Below are positions 33,843 through 43,067 of a DNA stretch of 64,000 nt, one piece after another. A program made the translations under genes and the position numbers. Origin of the DNA: Plectosphaerella cucumerina (Eukaryota; Ascomycota; Sordariomycetes; Glomerellales; Plectosphaerellaceae). Numbering within the stretch: position 1 is the first letter of the stretch; each line of letters begins with the position of its first letter. The notes beneath the pieces are model-generated. The model was given only the letters and a program-made list of their open reading frames with translations. It did no database searches and was not told the DNA's origin. Where the stretch lies: contig JAGPXD010000001.1 of the NCBI GenBank assembly GCA_020746995.1, forward strand, positions 310,001 to 374,000, written 5' to 3'.

Positions 33843-34913
33843 ATGTCGTACGACACTTGCGACCAAGTCTCCTTGGATTGCCCCGTGGAGGCCACCATCT
33901 ACGGCGATTACTTCACGCTCGGTGCTACTGCGGCATATGCGACAATTTTCGGAGCGTTCCTGGCAGCGCAGGTCCCCCTGGCAATACGCGCAAAAACATG
34001 GTCATACGGCGCTTGGCTAGCAGCAGGCACCGGTTTCGAGTTCATCGGCTACGTGTGCCGCTCCGTCATGTCGAAGAATCCATGGAACTTCGAGGCCTTC
34101 ATTGCGCAGAACCTCTGCCTCGTACTGGGACCTACATTAGTAGCAGCAGCCATTTCCATCACCTTCAAGCATCTCGTGCTCTGGTATGGCCCCGAGCACT
34201 CCTTGATCCGTCCTCGACTATATCCGTGGGTCTTTGTCGGCACCGACTTTATCTCCATCTGCATCCAGTCCGCTGGTGGCGGTCTCGCTAGCGGCGCTGG
34301 TTCCAACGAGTCTGTCTTCAAGATGGGGAACAACATGCTTCTTGCTGGAGTATCTTTCCAGGTCGTCAACATGACGTTTTGTGGAGGACTCATCCTGGCA
34401 TACATTTGGCGTCGGAGACAGTCAGGACGAACTTGCAACCCTAATGACCATGACCTAGACCTACCGCCATGCGCGAGAGGTTCCCCGCAAGAAGTATCTC
34501 GGAACGGGAAAAGGGCGAAAACTTTCACCTGGGGACTGGCAGTCGCCTACATTGCGATCATCGCTCGATGTATCTACCGGTGAGCCATGCCTACCTGCCT
34601 TTTAACAAGCCTGCCCCCCATTATCACCGGCCCTCAGGCTAACCTCATGGTGGCTGACAGTATCCCCGAGATGGCCATGGGATGGGGCAGCACGTTGATG
34701 CAGAATGAGGCCACCTTCATGTCACTTGACGGGGCCATGCTCATCGTGGCCTGTGGCCTGCTGACCATCTTGCACCCCGCCGTATTCTTTCCTTACATGG
34801 GAAAGACTCATAAGAACGAAAATGAAGGTGGCGGAGACATGGAAATGGATCCGAGGGAGCAGCCGAGAAGCCCCGAAGAGTCGAAGAACGCCAGCCCCTC
34901 CGTCCCGACATGA
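33843..34913 (+). CDS. RTA1-like seven-TM protein 2
   Basis: Exons 33843-34579 and 34661-34913 (81-nt intron at the IY-R codon) give 329 residues. It shares long stretches with the upstream paralog, including CPVEATIYGDYFT, KNPWNFEAFIAQN, GPTLVAAAISITFKHLVLWY and IQSAGGGLASG. Seven membrane segments are expected, with a polar cytosolic tail rich in Glu, Asp and Ser/Pro. The role is presumed to be lipid or sterol-analogue translocation, or stress tolerance in the plasma membrane. Divergence between the two copies is considerable outside the membrane cores, so the duplication is not recent. Confidence 0.9.
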
Positions 34914-36138
34914 GGTTGCGGAGATGAAGCCTTCGTCAGTGTAAGGCGACACCTAGCTTACGCCAACCACTCTTGAGGGGATAGCAACGGCTCTATGAAG
35001 GCCTCTCTGTGTTGCTCAATCAGCCTTGACAGCTTTCTGTGGCTGGCACTAGTTGCTTAAGTACCGGCCCGACTTGATTGATCGCCGGGGTCGGCGTGTC
35101 CCACGTGGCATCACGGGATCAGCCCGACAAGCCAAATCAAGGAAGCAGGGCTTTATCACAACCTGCAAGATTATGAAATGATGACAGTGGCTGTTTCTAC
35201 TGAATCTGACTTGATTTGACCCTCAGTCTTTGCCTCCCTCCGAAAGAATTGGGACAGAACAGGGTGCTCTCTAGGTACCTGGCAGTTCACCACTAGCAAT
35301 AATTCGAGCCATTAACTCTAGGCTTTTAAATATTGAAACTGCCTGTAGCATGTGAAAGAACCCCAGGAAACGGCTTTGCTTTGCCAGGAAGGCAGAACAT
35401 CTGCACCTGCCAAACGCTAGTCCCGGCACCCAGTCCCATGTCGTTCAGGAGCATGTCGCTCCGCTCCATTACAAGAGTAGTGATTCAAGATTTTCGATCA
35501 TGACGTGCCAAACAGCTCCATCGCCATTGCCCGAGATGCAGACAACTCCGCTAGACTCCGCTGCGCAAGGTGGCCTCGATGCTTCCATTCGGCCCTTTGC
35601 CGGATGGCACATAGGCCGAGCGCCGTTGCAGACCCCATCAGTCCACCTGCTACCCCGGCTTCCTACCAGATGAATGGGCGTTGACCACGTGCCTGCTGTC
35701 TGCTGTCTGCCGGACCGTTCCGCCCTTGCCTGGTACCTCTTCATTTAGGGGGGTTCCCCCGCGCCAGCTACCCCTTTTCGAGCAGGGGTGCCGGCACTAA
35801 CCCCAGCGCCGGGCAGCAGAAATGCATCACCCGCATGAGACTCCCCGGATAATTCAGTGTGTGGGTAAATCTGGGGAAAGGGCGTTGGGAGTAGGGCCGT
35901 TTCCAGTCACGTCGGTAGGCCGTTCTTCGGCTGTACTGAAACCCCGAGCTGTCATGTACCCCACAGATTGGAAGCCATTCACGATGCGGTGGTCGGTGAC
36001 GCCCAAGAGTTGAGACTGGTTTGCTGAACTACAAGAGCGATACCGTGTGTATTTAAGCTGTAGGTCTCCCGATGATGCATCACCATTAATCAAACGGCAT
36101 TGAGCTTCACGACCAGACTCACCAGCATCAGATACACC
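34914..36138. other. Intergenic region upstream of the AA13 gene
   Basis: About 1.2 kb with no supported gene. A TATA-like atttaag at about 36050 lies roughly 90 bp before the start codon of the LPMO and may be its core promoter. Confidence 0.5.
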
Positions 36139-37406
36139 ATGAGAATCTCAGCCCTCCTTTCGACTCTGGGCCTGGCCTCGACGGTCCTTGGCCACGGCTA
36201 CCTCACCATCCCTAAGAGCAGGACTCGTCTCGGCGCCGAGGCAAGCAACAGAGAAAATTCCTGACTCTCTGATCTTGATTACTGACGGGAGTCCAGGCGG
36301 GCATCGACACTTGCCCCGAGTGCACTATCCGGGAACCTGTGACAGCATGGCCGGGTCTTGACGAAGCAACAGTCGGCCGCAGTGGTCCTTGTGGCTACAA
36401 CGCCCGTGTCTCGGTCGACTACAACCAGCCCAACACCAACTGGGGCAACACCCCCGTCGCAACCTACACCCGCGGACAGACTATCGATGTCGAATGGTGT
36501 GTCGACAACAACGGTGATCATGGTGGCATGTTCACCTACCGCATCTGCCAAGACCAGGCCATCGTCGACAAGCTCATCACGCCCGGCTACCTCCCCACCG
36601 AGGCCGAGAAGGAGGCGGCTGAGAAGTGCTTCCAGCGCGGCGTCCTGCCTTGCACTGACGTCTCGGGCCAGACCTGCGGCTTCAACCCCGACTGCCAGCA
36701 GGGCCAGGCTTGCTGGCGCAACGACTGGTTCACCTGCAACGCCTTCCAGGCCAGCAGCATGCGAGGTTGCCAGGGCGTCTCTGGTGCCCCCCTCGGGTCA
36801 TGTTACACGTCGATCGGTTAGTAATAGTACATATAGGTATCAAGTATATTATAGACTAATCGGAGGGTAGCCGGCGGATACAAGGTCACCAAGCGCATCA
36901 AGCTTCCCGAGAACTTCGTCGCGAACCACACCCTCCTGTCGTTCAAGTGGAACTCGTTCCAGACACCCCAGATCTACCTCAGCTGCGCCGACATTTCCAT
37001 CGGCGGCGGCGGCAGCAACCCCAGCCCGACCACGATCCGCACCAGCTCCGTCCAGGCGAGTGCGACCACTTCTGCCACGAGCTGCGCCATCGCCAGCAAC
37101 GTCGCCGTGACTTTCAACGCACTTGCGACGACGGTGCCCGGACAGACCATCAAGATTGCCGGGTCCATCTCGCAGCTGGGCTCGTGGAGTCCGTCATCGG
37201 CCCCGTCCCTGTCGGCCTCGCAGTACACCAGCTCGAGGCCGCTTTGGAGCTACACAGTGACCCTCCCGGCGGGCCAGACGTTCCAGTACAAGTTCATCAA
37301 CGTGCAGGCCGACGGCTCGGTACGGTGGGAGAGCGATCCTAACCGTTCGTACACCGTTCCCCAGAGCTGCCAGACGAGTGTGACGGTGGAGAGCAGCTGG
37401 CGTTGA
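36139..37406 (+). CDS. Starch-active lytic polysaccharide monooxygenase (AA13) with CBM20
   Basis: Exons 36139-36240, 36297-36816 and 36871-37406 give 385 residues. The signal peptide is cleaved after G18, exposing H19 (HGYLTIPKSRTRLG), the first ligand of the copper histidine brace. H109 (NGDHGGMF; mature 91) is the second, and the Tyr in IYLSCADI is the expected axial residue. Cysteine spacing (TCPEC, GPCGYN, SGQTCGFNPDC, QACWRNDW) matches AA13. A Ser/Thr/Gly linker (about 262-285) joins a C-terminal CBM20 starch-binding domain containing IAGSISQLGSW and FQYKFI. The secreted enzyme oxidatively cleaves amylose/amylopectin. Intron 1 uses a GC donor (gcaagc), inferred because only this join restores GAE-AGIDTC. 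Confidence 0.95.
36241..36296 (+). other. Non-canonical GC-AG intron in the AA13 gene
   Basis: 56-nt intron with donor GAG|gcaagc and acceptor ccag. No GT donor within the reading frame gives the conserved GAEAGIDTC junction. GC donors make up a small percentage of fungal introns. Confidence 0.75.
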
Positions 37407-38133
37407 ACAGCCTTGTCTAGGTCAGCATGTCAAAGAATACGGTCGCAAGGATGGAATCAGCTAGTCGAGCTGCTGCACCAGTCGAGCTGCTTCACCGGTC
37501 GAGCTGCTTCACCAGTCGGGCTGGCAACCGGATGTGGGTCTCGAAAAGGGGGAGACTGGCGAGAGACACCATCGGCAGCGCCCACCACCCGGTCGGCGCC
37601 TGTTGCATCAGCTGTTTCTCATCCTTTGAAGAGCACCACTAAATAGGTCATACAGAAATCGAGATTCATTCAATTGCGTGCCTGAATCCTGCCTAGTGAT
37701 CTGACGATCCTACTCGCCTCCTCTGTTCCCAATGTGGTCGTGCCAAGCTCGCTGTGACTTTCCCAATCGGGAACGATCTGCACTGCTGACAATCATCCAC
37801 CATGCCGAGAAGTTCGACATCGGCTTTGGTCGCCATATCGAGCTTCGTCGTGGAAACCGAGCCTTTCATCATTAGAAATGCCACTCAAATGGAGTCTGTT
37901 CATTATCGAGCAAGCCCAAGTCCTCCTGATGTCGCAAATTGCCCATTCAGGCAACTGTCGACGAGATGAGGGAGCAAGACTTGCATAAAGGGGCTGTTGG
38001 CGACGCTCCTCGAGACTCTCCGGAACAGATCAACACACACCTCACTCAAGCTTCATCAGTCTTCTTCAAACATCTTCAAACCCTTACAAACAACACCCTC
38101 AATCAACAAATTTTCACCCATCTCAACACCAAA
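37407..38133. other. Spacer with a short 17-bp array
   Basis: Contains the array at 37464-37531 and the promoter of the NmrA-like gene. Short frames only. Confidence 0.55.
37464..37531. repeat. 17-bp tandem array, 4 units
   Basis: Units gtcgagctgctgcacca, gtcgagctgcttcaccg, gtcgagctgcttcacca and a decayed fourth, period exactly 17 bp. The unit is the same as in the 21.7-kb array. It starts 58 bp after the stop codon of the AA13 gene, a position similar to the 21.7-kb array behind its SDR gene. Confidence 0.9.
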
Positions 38134-39045
38134 ATGCGCGTCGCCATCGCAGGATCCGGAGGAGTCGCTCGCTACCTTTCCGTCGAGCTCCCAGCCGCTG
38201 GCATCGACGTCGTTGTCCTCACCCGCTCCATCAAGCCCAAGCTTGAGGGCCTCCCCCGCGTCGAGCAGTATGTCACCGACTACTCGGTCGAATCCCTCGT
38301 CAAAGGCCTCGAGGGCTCATCAACCCTCATCTCCGCCATCCTCGACTACTCCCCCGCCTTCGTCGAGAACCACCTGCGCCTCATCGAGGCCGCCAAGCAG
38401 ACCACCACCCTGAGGCGCTTCATCCCCGCCGAGTATGGCGGCAACCTCGAAGACTACCCCGACCAGCCCGGCTTCTACTCTCGCCTCCAGGGCAAGGTCC
38501 GCGAGGCCCTGGCCGCGCAGGACGTGCTGGAGTGGACGCTGTTCTCGACCGGCTGGTTCACCGACGTGCTCATCCCCAGCCGCAACCACTGGCTCCAAGA
38601 CCCCGGCGATGCCAGCCCGATCAACCTCACCACCAAGACCATCACCATTCCCGGCAGCGGCAAAGAGCAGCTCGACATTACCCCAGTCAGAGACGTCGTC
38701 AAGGCCCTGGCGAAGCTCGTCCAGGCCCCGAAGTGGGAGCGCTACACCTACGTCTCGGGCGAGAAGACAACGTGGAACGAAATTGCCGACCTTCTGCAGG
38801 AGCAGCACGGCAAAATGACGGTGCAATACCACAGCTTGTACCAGCTGATCGAGGATATCGTCCAGGCCAAGGACGAGGAGGCGAGGATCATCGCCGAGTA
38901 CGGCATCTTCTCCGCCAGCGGTGCCGGATCCCTCCCTCCCGCCAAGGTCGCCGCGCAGCGCGAGTCGCTGTTCAAGGGAATCAGGTTCCGCACAGCGCGG
39001 GATCTTCTTGAAGAGATCGAACGCAACCCCGACGTGATTGTGTAA
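38134..39045 (+). CDS. NmrA-like / isoflavone-reductase-like NAD(P)-binding protein
   Basis: A single exon of 303 residues. The N-terminal MRVAIAGSGGVARYLSVEL is a GxxGxxG-type Rossmann motif at the very start, followed by VVVLTRS. The RRFIPAEYGGN segment is typical of the atypical SDR group of phenylcoumaran benzylic ether/isoflavone reductases and NmrA regulators. These bind NADPH and either reduce aromatic substrates or sense redox state. A catalytic Lys would be expected in the ~130-140 region (YSRLQGKVREAL). No targeting signal, so cytosolic. The upstream in-frame ORF extension lacks conservation, and the chosen ATG directly precedes the dinucleotide fold. It is convergent with the next gene, with only 32 bp between stop codons. 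Confidence 0.85.
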   Translation: MRVAIAGSGGVARYLSVELPAAGIDVVVLTRSIKPKLEGLPRVEQYVTDYSVESLVKGLEGSSTLISAILDYSPAFVENHLRLIEAAKQTTTLRRFIPAEYGGNLEDYPDQPGFYSRLQGKVREALAAQDVLEWTLFSTGWFTDVLIPSRNHWLQDPGDASPINLTTKTITIPGSGKEQLDITPVRDVVKALAKLVQAPKWERYTYVSGEKTTWNEIADLLQEQHGKMTVQYHSLYQLIEDIVQAKDEEARIIAEYGIFSASGAGSLPPAKVAAQRESLFKGIRFRTARDLLEEIERNPDVIV

Positions 39046-39077
39046 AGAGTCTCTAGGTGTGATAGATAGTCTTCTCT

Positions 39078-40952
39078 TCAATACAGCAATACGTCATATT
39101 CGGGCATCCTCGGCAGCATGTGAGTCCATGGTTCCACGACGTCGCCTGGAAGCGCGTTGTCTCGCAAACTCCAGACCTGTTCCGCGGCAAGGCGGAGCGT
39201 GTCCCACGAAGCGATGCCCAATTCCTTCCGCTTGCTAAACGATTTCCTCACCCGATCCCTCAGTTCCGGGGTGCCGGCTTCGAATGCAACGGCGGCGAAG
39301 ACCCAGGCACGGGGGCTGACGTTCAGCTGCATTGAGTCCAGATGCTCCATGTGGCTCAGACATCGGGCGACCAGGCTCTGCACCTCTTCTTCCGACCCGC
39401 GTCGTCCTGAGTTGCATCTGAAATACAGCAGGGAAGCGTAGTAAAAGAGTAGGCGATGGTGATGCGCCATTGAAGAGTCGGACTTGTCGCTTTCGAGGTC
39501 GGTTGAAGGCGGGGGTGTGGTCAGGGCAAACTCCAGCTCGAGCTGGTCCACTTCGTCCTGACGCATGATGGATCCATCGAGCAACTTCATATTGAAAGAC
39601 GAGATGAGTTGCAGTGAGTTGTCAGGCATGGCCAAGTTGTTGGTGACGTTGCTCCCGGCGAGATCCGTCTTCATCGGCCTCGGAAACTCGGCTCGGCCCA
39701 TGTATTGGGACTGAATAAGGGTGAAGGAGGATGCAAAAGACTGGTACGTCAGTGAGGCAGTGACGGAAGACGACCAGGTGGCCATGCTCGTCTCCTCGAG
39801 CAGATTCCTGGTTACCCTAACGAGCTCCCGCCATGCCCCAGTGGTACCGCTGACAAAGTGTGACAGGAGCCAAATACAGAGGGTTGCCAAGCTCGCCATC
39901 CGCTCATCAATGTCGGTAGATCCAATGTTGCTCATCAAATGCTGGAAGCTGAGACGATGATGATACCGTGCCAAAGCAGTGTCTCCGCCAGAGCCGCCCC
40001 TGAGGTTTTCCTGATGAGTCGCTGATAGGGCGCAGATGGCGTGGAACACGGCGGCGGAGCTGCTCGTCTGCCCGGGGCGTAGACGACTGCCCTGGAGAGC
40101 CATTGGAGATGCCACTGTGAGAAGGGGGTTGACGACGCTCCGTATGGGTATCAGCTTGTGAGCAAGATCCGTCACCCAGTGGTTGATGAGAGCACGTTGT
40201 TGCGAGGTTGCCGAGAAGGTGTCGAGTGGTGTGGCGGGATCGCCGATGTACCCAGGCCACTCCATCGATACACCTGGTGGAGATGTGGAGGAGTCGTGGA
40301 CGTGCTGGTAATCTGGGATGAAAGGCGATAACGCCCCTGTCCCAGTTGGGGGTGTTGTCCAGCCAACAGCCAGGACATTTGAATCCAGGGCTGGTGCTGC
40401 AAAGGGCTGCCCAGGTTCTGCAGAGGTAGTCTCTTCGTCGGCAATCCATTCAAAGTTGGGAGAAACAGGCAACTTCTTGGCTGCTTTCCTGGTAGTCGCT
40501 TGCGGAATTGATTGTGGTTGACGGTTGCGAGCAACGGTTCTCGGGCGTTTGGGCGGGGGCGTAGATGAAGACTCGGAGCTCAATGATGCCCGATTCTCGG
40601 ATCCATCCCGAGCAGATCTGTCGGTGACGATGACAAACTCCATGGATTTGCCGGCCAGCGTCGCAAGTGGTGCCTCGCGATGGCTTGCCGAAGAGGTGTC
40701 TCCGGCGTTGGATAACCAGGTGAGCCGCTTCTCATATCCCTGACACTCAAAGCCCCCAGCTAAGCAGCGTCTGCAGAACGGCCGACCTTCGTCGCATTTG
40801 ACATGTCTACTTCGACATGTCCAGCAGCCGGTGAATGTCTTGCCTCGCCGCTTCCCGGCAACCTTCTTCTGGACCCCTCCGCTGGGGCCAGAAGTCTGTG
40901 TGGTCGAGCGGTGAAGCTCTGTGGTATCAGGAAGCGCCCATTGCAAGTTCAT
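39078..40952 (-). CDS. Zn2Cys6 transcription factor
   Basis: A single exon; the first true ATG is 40952 (codons upstream begin with TTG), giving 624 residues. Residues 43-70 form the binuclear zinc cluster C-x2-C-x6-C-x6-C-x2-C-x6-C (CWTCRSRHVKC and CRRCLAGGFEC), preceded by a basic KKVAGKRRGK segment likely to aid nuclear import and DNA contact. A Ser/Pro-rich linker follows. The C-terminal ~400 residues (from ALINHWVTDLAHKLIPI) resemble the fungal-specific regulatory domain of the type found in regulators such as Aspergillus UaY and related ARG/PUT factors. Target genes are unknown. It lies tail-to-tail with the NmrA-like gene; a functional link is only speculative. Confidence 0.88.
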   Translation of the reverse strand: MNLQWALPDTTELHRSTTQTSGPSGGVQKKVAGKRRGKTFTGCWTCRSRHVKCDEGRPFCRRCLAGGFECQGYEKRLTWLSNAGDTSSASHREAPLATLAGKSMEFVIVTDRSARDGSENRASLSSESSSTPPPKRPRTVARNRQPQSIPQATTRKAAKKLPVSPNFEWIADEETTSAEPGQPFAAPALDSNVLAVGWTTPPTGTGALSPFIPDYQHVHDSSTSPPGVSMEWPGYIGDPATPLDTFSATSQQRALINHWVTDLAHKLIPIRSVVNPLLTVASPMALQGSRLRPGQTSSSAAVFHAICALSATHQENLRGGSGGDTALARYHHRLSFQHLMSNIGSTDIDERMASLATLCIWLLSHFVSGTTGAWRELVRVTRNLLEETSMATWSSSVTASLTYQSFASSFTLIQSQYMGRAEFPRPMKTDLAGSNVTNNLAMPDNSLQLISSFNMKLLDGSIMRQDEVDQLELEFALTTPPPSTDLESDKSDSSMAHHHRLLFYYASLLYFRCNSGRRGSEEEVQSLVARCLSHMEHLDSMQLNVSPRAWVFAAVAFEAGTPELRDRVRKSFSKRKELGIASWDTLRLAAEQVWSLRDNALPGDVVEPWTHMLPRMPEYDVLLY

Positions 40953-41266
40953 GGCCAGCGAGTCGAATTTGAGAGCCAATCCTGTTCAGGTCTTGGATGC
41001 AGCGAGCCTGCTCGTGTGGGTGGTGTCGCCTGCATTGTCGTTGGCGTCGGGTGCATGCTGAAGGATCGCAGTTCTGGGTGAGATGACGCGGGGCGACTGG
41101 CACATGCTTGGTCAGAACTGCTTACTCATCCAACGGCCAGCTCGGCAGGCTGGCGTCGGCTTTACCATCCGATCCATGTCCTCCTCCAACGGCCGCAGAG
41201 TGGTTGCCCCTCCATTGCCCCTCACCTTGCTATCGCCAGAAGCTCTTCTGAGTGGCCCAATCTCCC

Positions 41267-43067
41267 ATGAACACCAAATCATTGCTTCATCCTGCGGCCC
41301 GTCGCGTATTCGCTCCCCATTGCGTCTTCTTCCAACCCCATCGATCAATCCTCGCGTCGCGTCAGCTCAGTCCCACGACGCTCGCATCAGTTTTCTCAAC
41401 TGCTTCTCCCTTACCGCGACCTCGACGAACCCGTCGCGCCCCATATCCTCCGAGCTTCCATACCTCGGCCCCCACGCGATCTTCCGCCATGGCCGACTAC
41501 GAGAGCATCCTCAAGGGCAAGTACCCTGCGAAGCAGCATGCCAAGCGCGTCGCCGAAATCATCCGCTCGAAGGTGCCCGATGCCACTGGTATCCTGTACC
41601 TGGAGAGCCGTCACACCAAGATGGCCGAGGACAGCGACCATCCGGAGCCCTTCAGGTACGAGATCTGCCACCAATTCCAAGTTCACCAACGCTAACGCTC
41701 GACCCCCAAGACAGCGTCGATTCTTCTACTACCTGACCGGTTGTGAGCTTGCCGACAGCCACCTCATCTACGATCTTGCGACCGAAACCTCCACCCTCTT
41801 CATCCCCCCCGTCGACCCCGAAGACGTCATCTGGTCTGGCCTTCCCGTCCTGGCCGACGAGGCCAAGGAACTTTACGATGTCGACAAGGTCCTCCACACA
41901 TCCGAAGTCAACGCAGAGCTGGCCAGGTTGGGCAAGTCATCAGGCAAGACCGCCTTTGCCATTGCCGGCCAGGTCCTGGACACTGTCAGCTTCCTCGAGT
42001 TTCAGGAAAAGAACTTTGACGTCCTCAAGGGCGCCATCGAGGATGCGCGTGTGATCAAGGACGAGTACGAGATTGCGTTGACGAAGAAGGCCAATGCCAT
42101 CTCGACGGACGCCCACCACTCGGTCATGCGCATCGTCAAGACGGCAAAGAACGAGAGCGAGTTGGACGGCAAGTTTTGGGAGCGCAGCCTTGCCCACGGC
42201 GCCAAGAACCAGGCATATACCGCCATCCATGCGGCTGGCCGCGCTGCCGCGACGCTTCACTACGTCCACAACAACAAGCCGCTCGAGGGCAAGCTGAACG
42301 TCCTCCTGGACGGCGGCGTCGAGTGGAATCTGTACGCATCTGATATTGTATGACCATGTCGTCCCTTCGTACGTCACTTGCGCATTACTGACCACGACAG
42401 ACTCGCACTTTCCCCATCTCCGGCAAGTTCAGCAAGGAGTCTCGCGCCATCTACGACATTGTCCTGAAGATGCAGCTCGAATGCATCAAGGTTCTCAAGG
42501 AGGGCGTCAACTGGGACGACGTACACCTGCTAGCGCACAGGATTGCGATCGAGGGCCTCGTTGACCTCGGCATTCTCAAGGGCGACGCCGACGAGATCCT
42601 CAAGGCCAGGACCAGCGTCGCTTTCTTCCCCCACGGACTCGGCCACTACCTCGGCATGGACACCCACGACGTGGGCGGCAATGCCAACTACGCCGACCCC
42701 GACCCCATGTTCCGCTACCTCCGCAAGAGGGGCACTCTTCCCGCTGGCAGCTTGATCACTGTCGAACCCGGCATCTACTTCTGCGACTTCATCATCAACC
42801 CCTACCTCAAGGACCCGGCACACTCCAAGTACATTGACGAGTCGGTGCTTGACAAGTACTGGGACGTTGGTGGCGTTCGGTAAGTCCCTGATACAGCCAG
42901 GGTCCTAGCATCGAGATTCTACGTTCCTAGGAGACACTTGAAGTTCCTTTTCTGACGACGATCACAGCATTGAGGACAACATCCTTATCACTGCTACTGG
43001 CAGCGAGAACCTGACGCCAACGATCAAGGATGCAGATGAGATTGAGAAGTTCATCAGCCAGAGCTGA
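41267..43067 (+). CDS. Xaa-Pro aminopeptidase/prolidase (M24B), with optional mitochondrial leader
   Basis: Exons up to 41655, then 41711-42347, 42401-42879 and 42968-43067. The start that fits the family is ATG 41489 (MADYESILKGKYPAKQH; 460 residues, like fungal PepP). The frame stays open to ATG 41267, adding 74 residues rich in Arg, Ser and Pro with almost no acidic residues, typical of a mitochondrial presequence; the coordinates given include it. Pita-bread metal ligands are present: Asp in LLDGGVEWNLYASDITRTFP, His in HGLGHYLGMDTHD, Glu in VEPGIYF and Glu in VRIEDNILIT. The enzyme binds two Mn2+ and removes N-terminal residues before proline, or splits X-Pro dipeptides. All three introns are 53-88 nt GT-AG. 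Confidence 0.9.
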
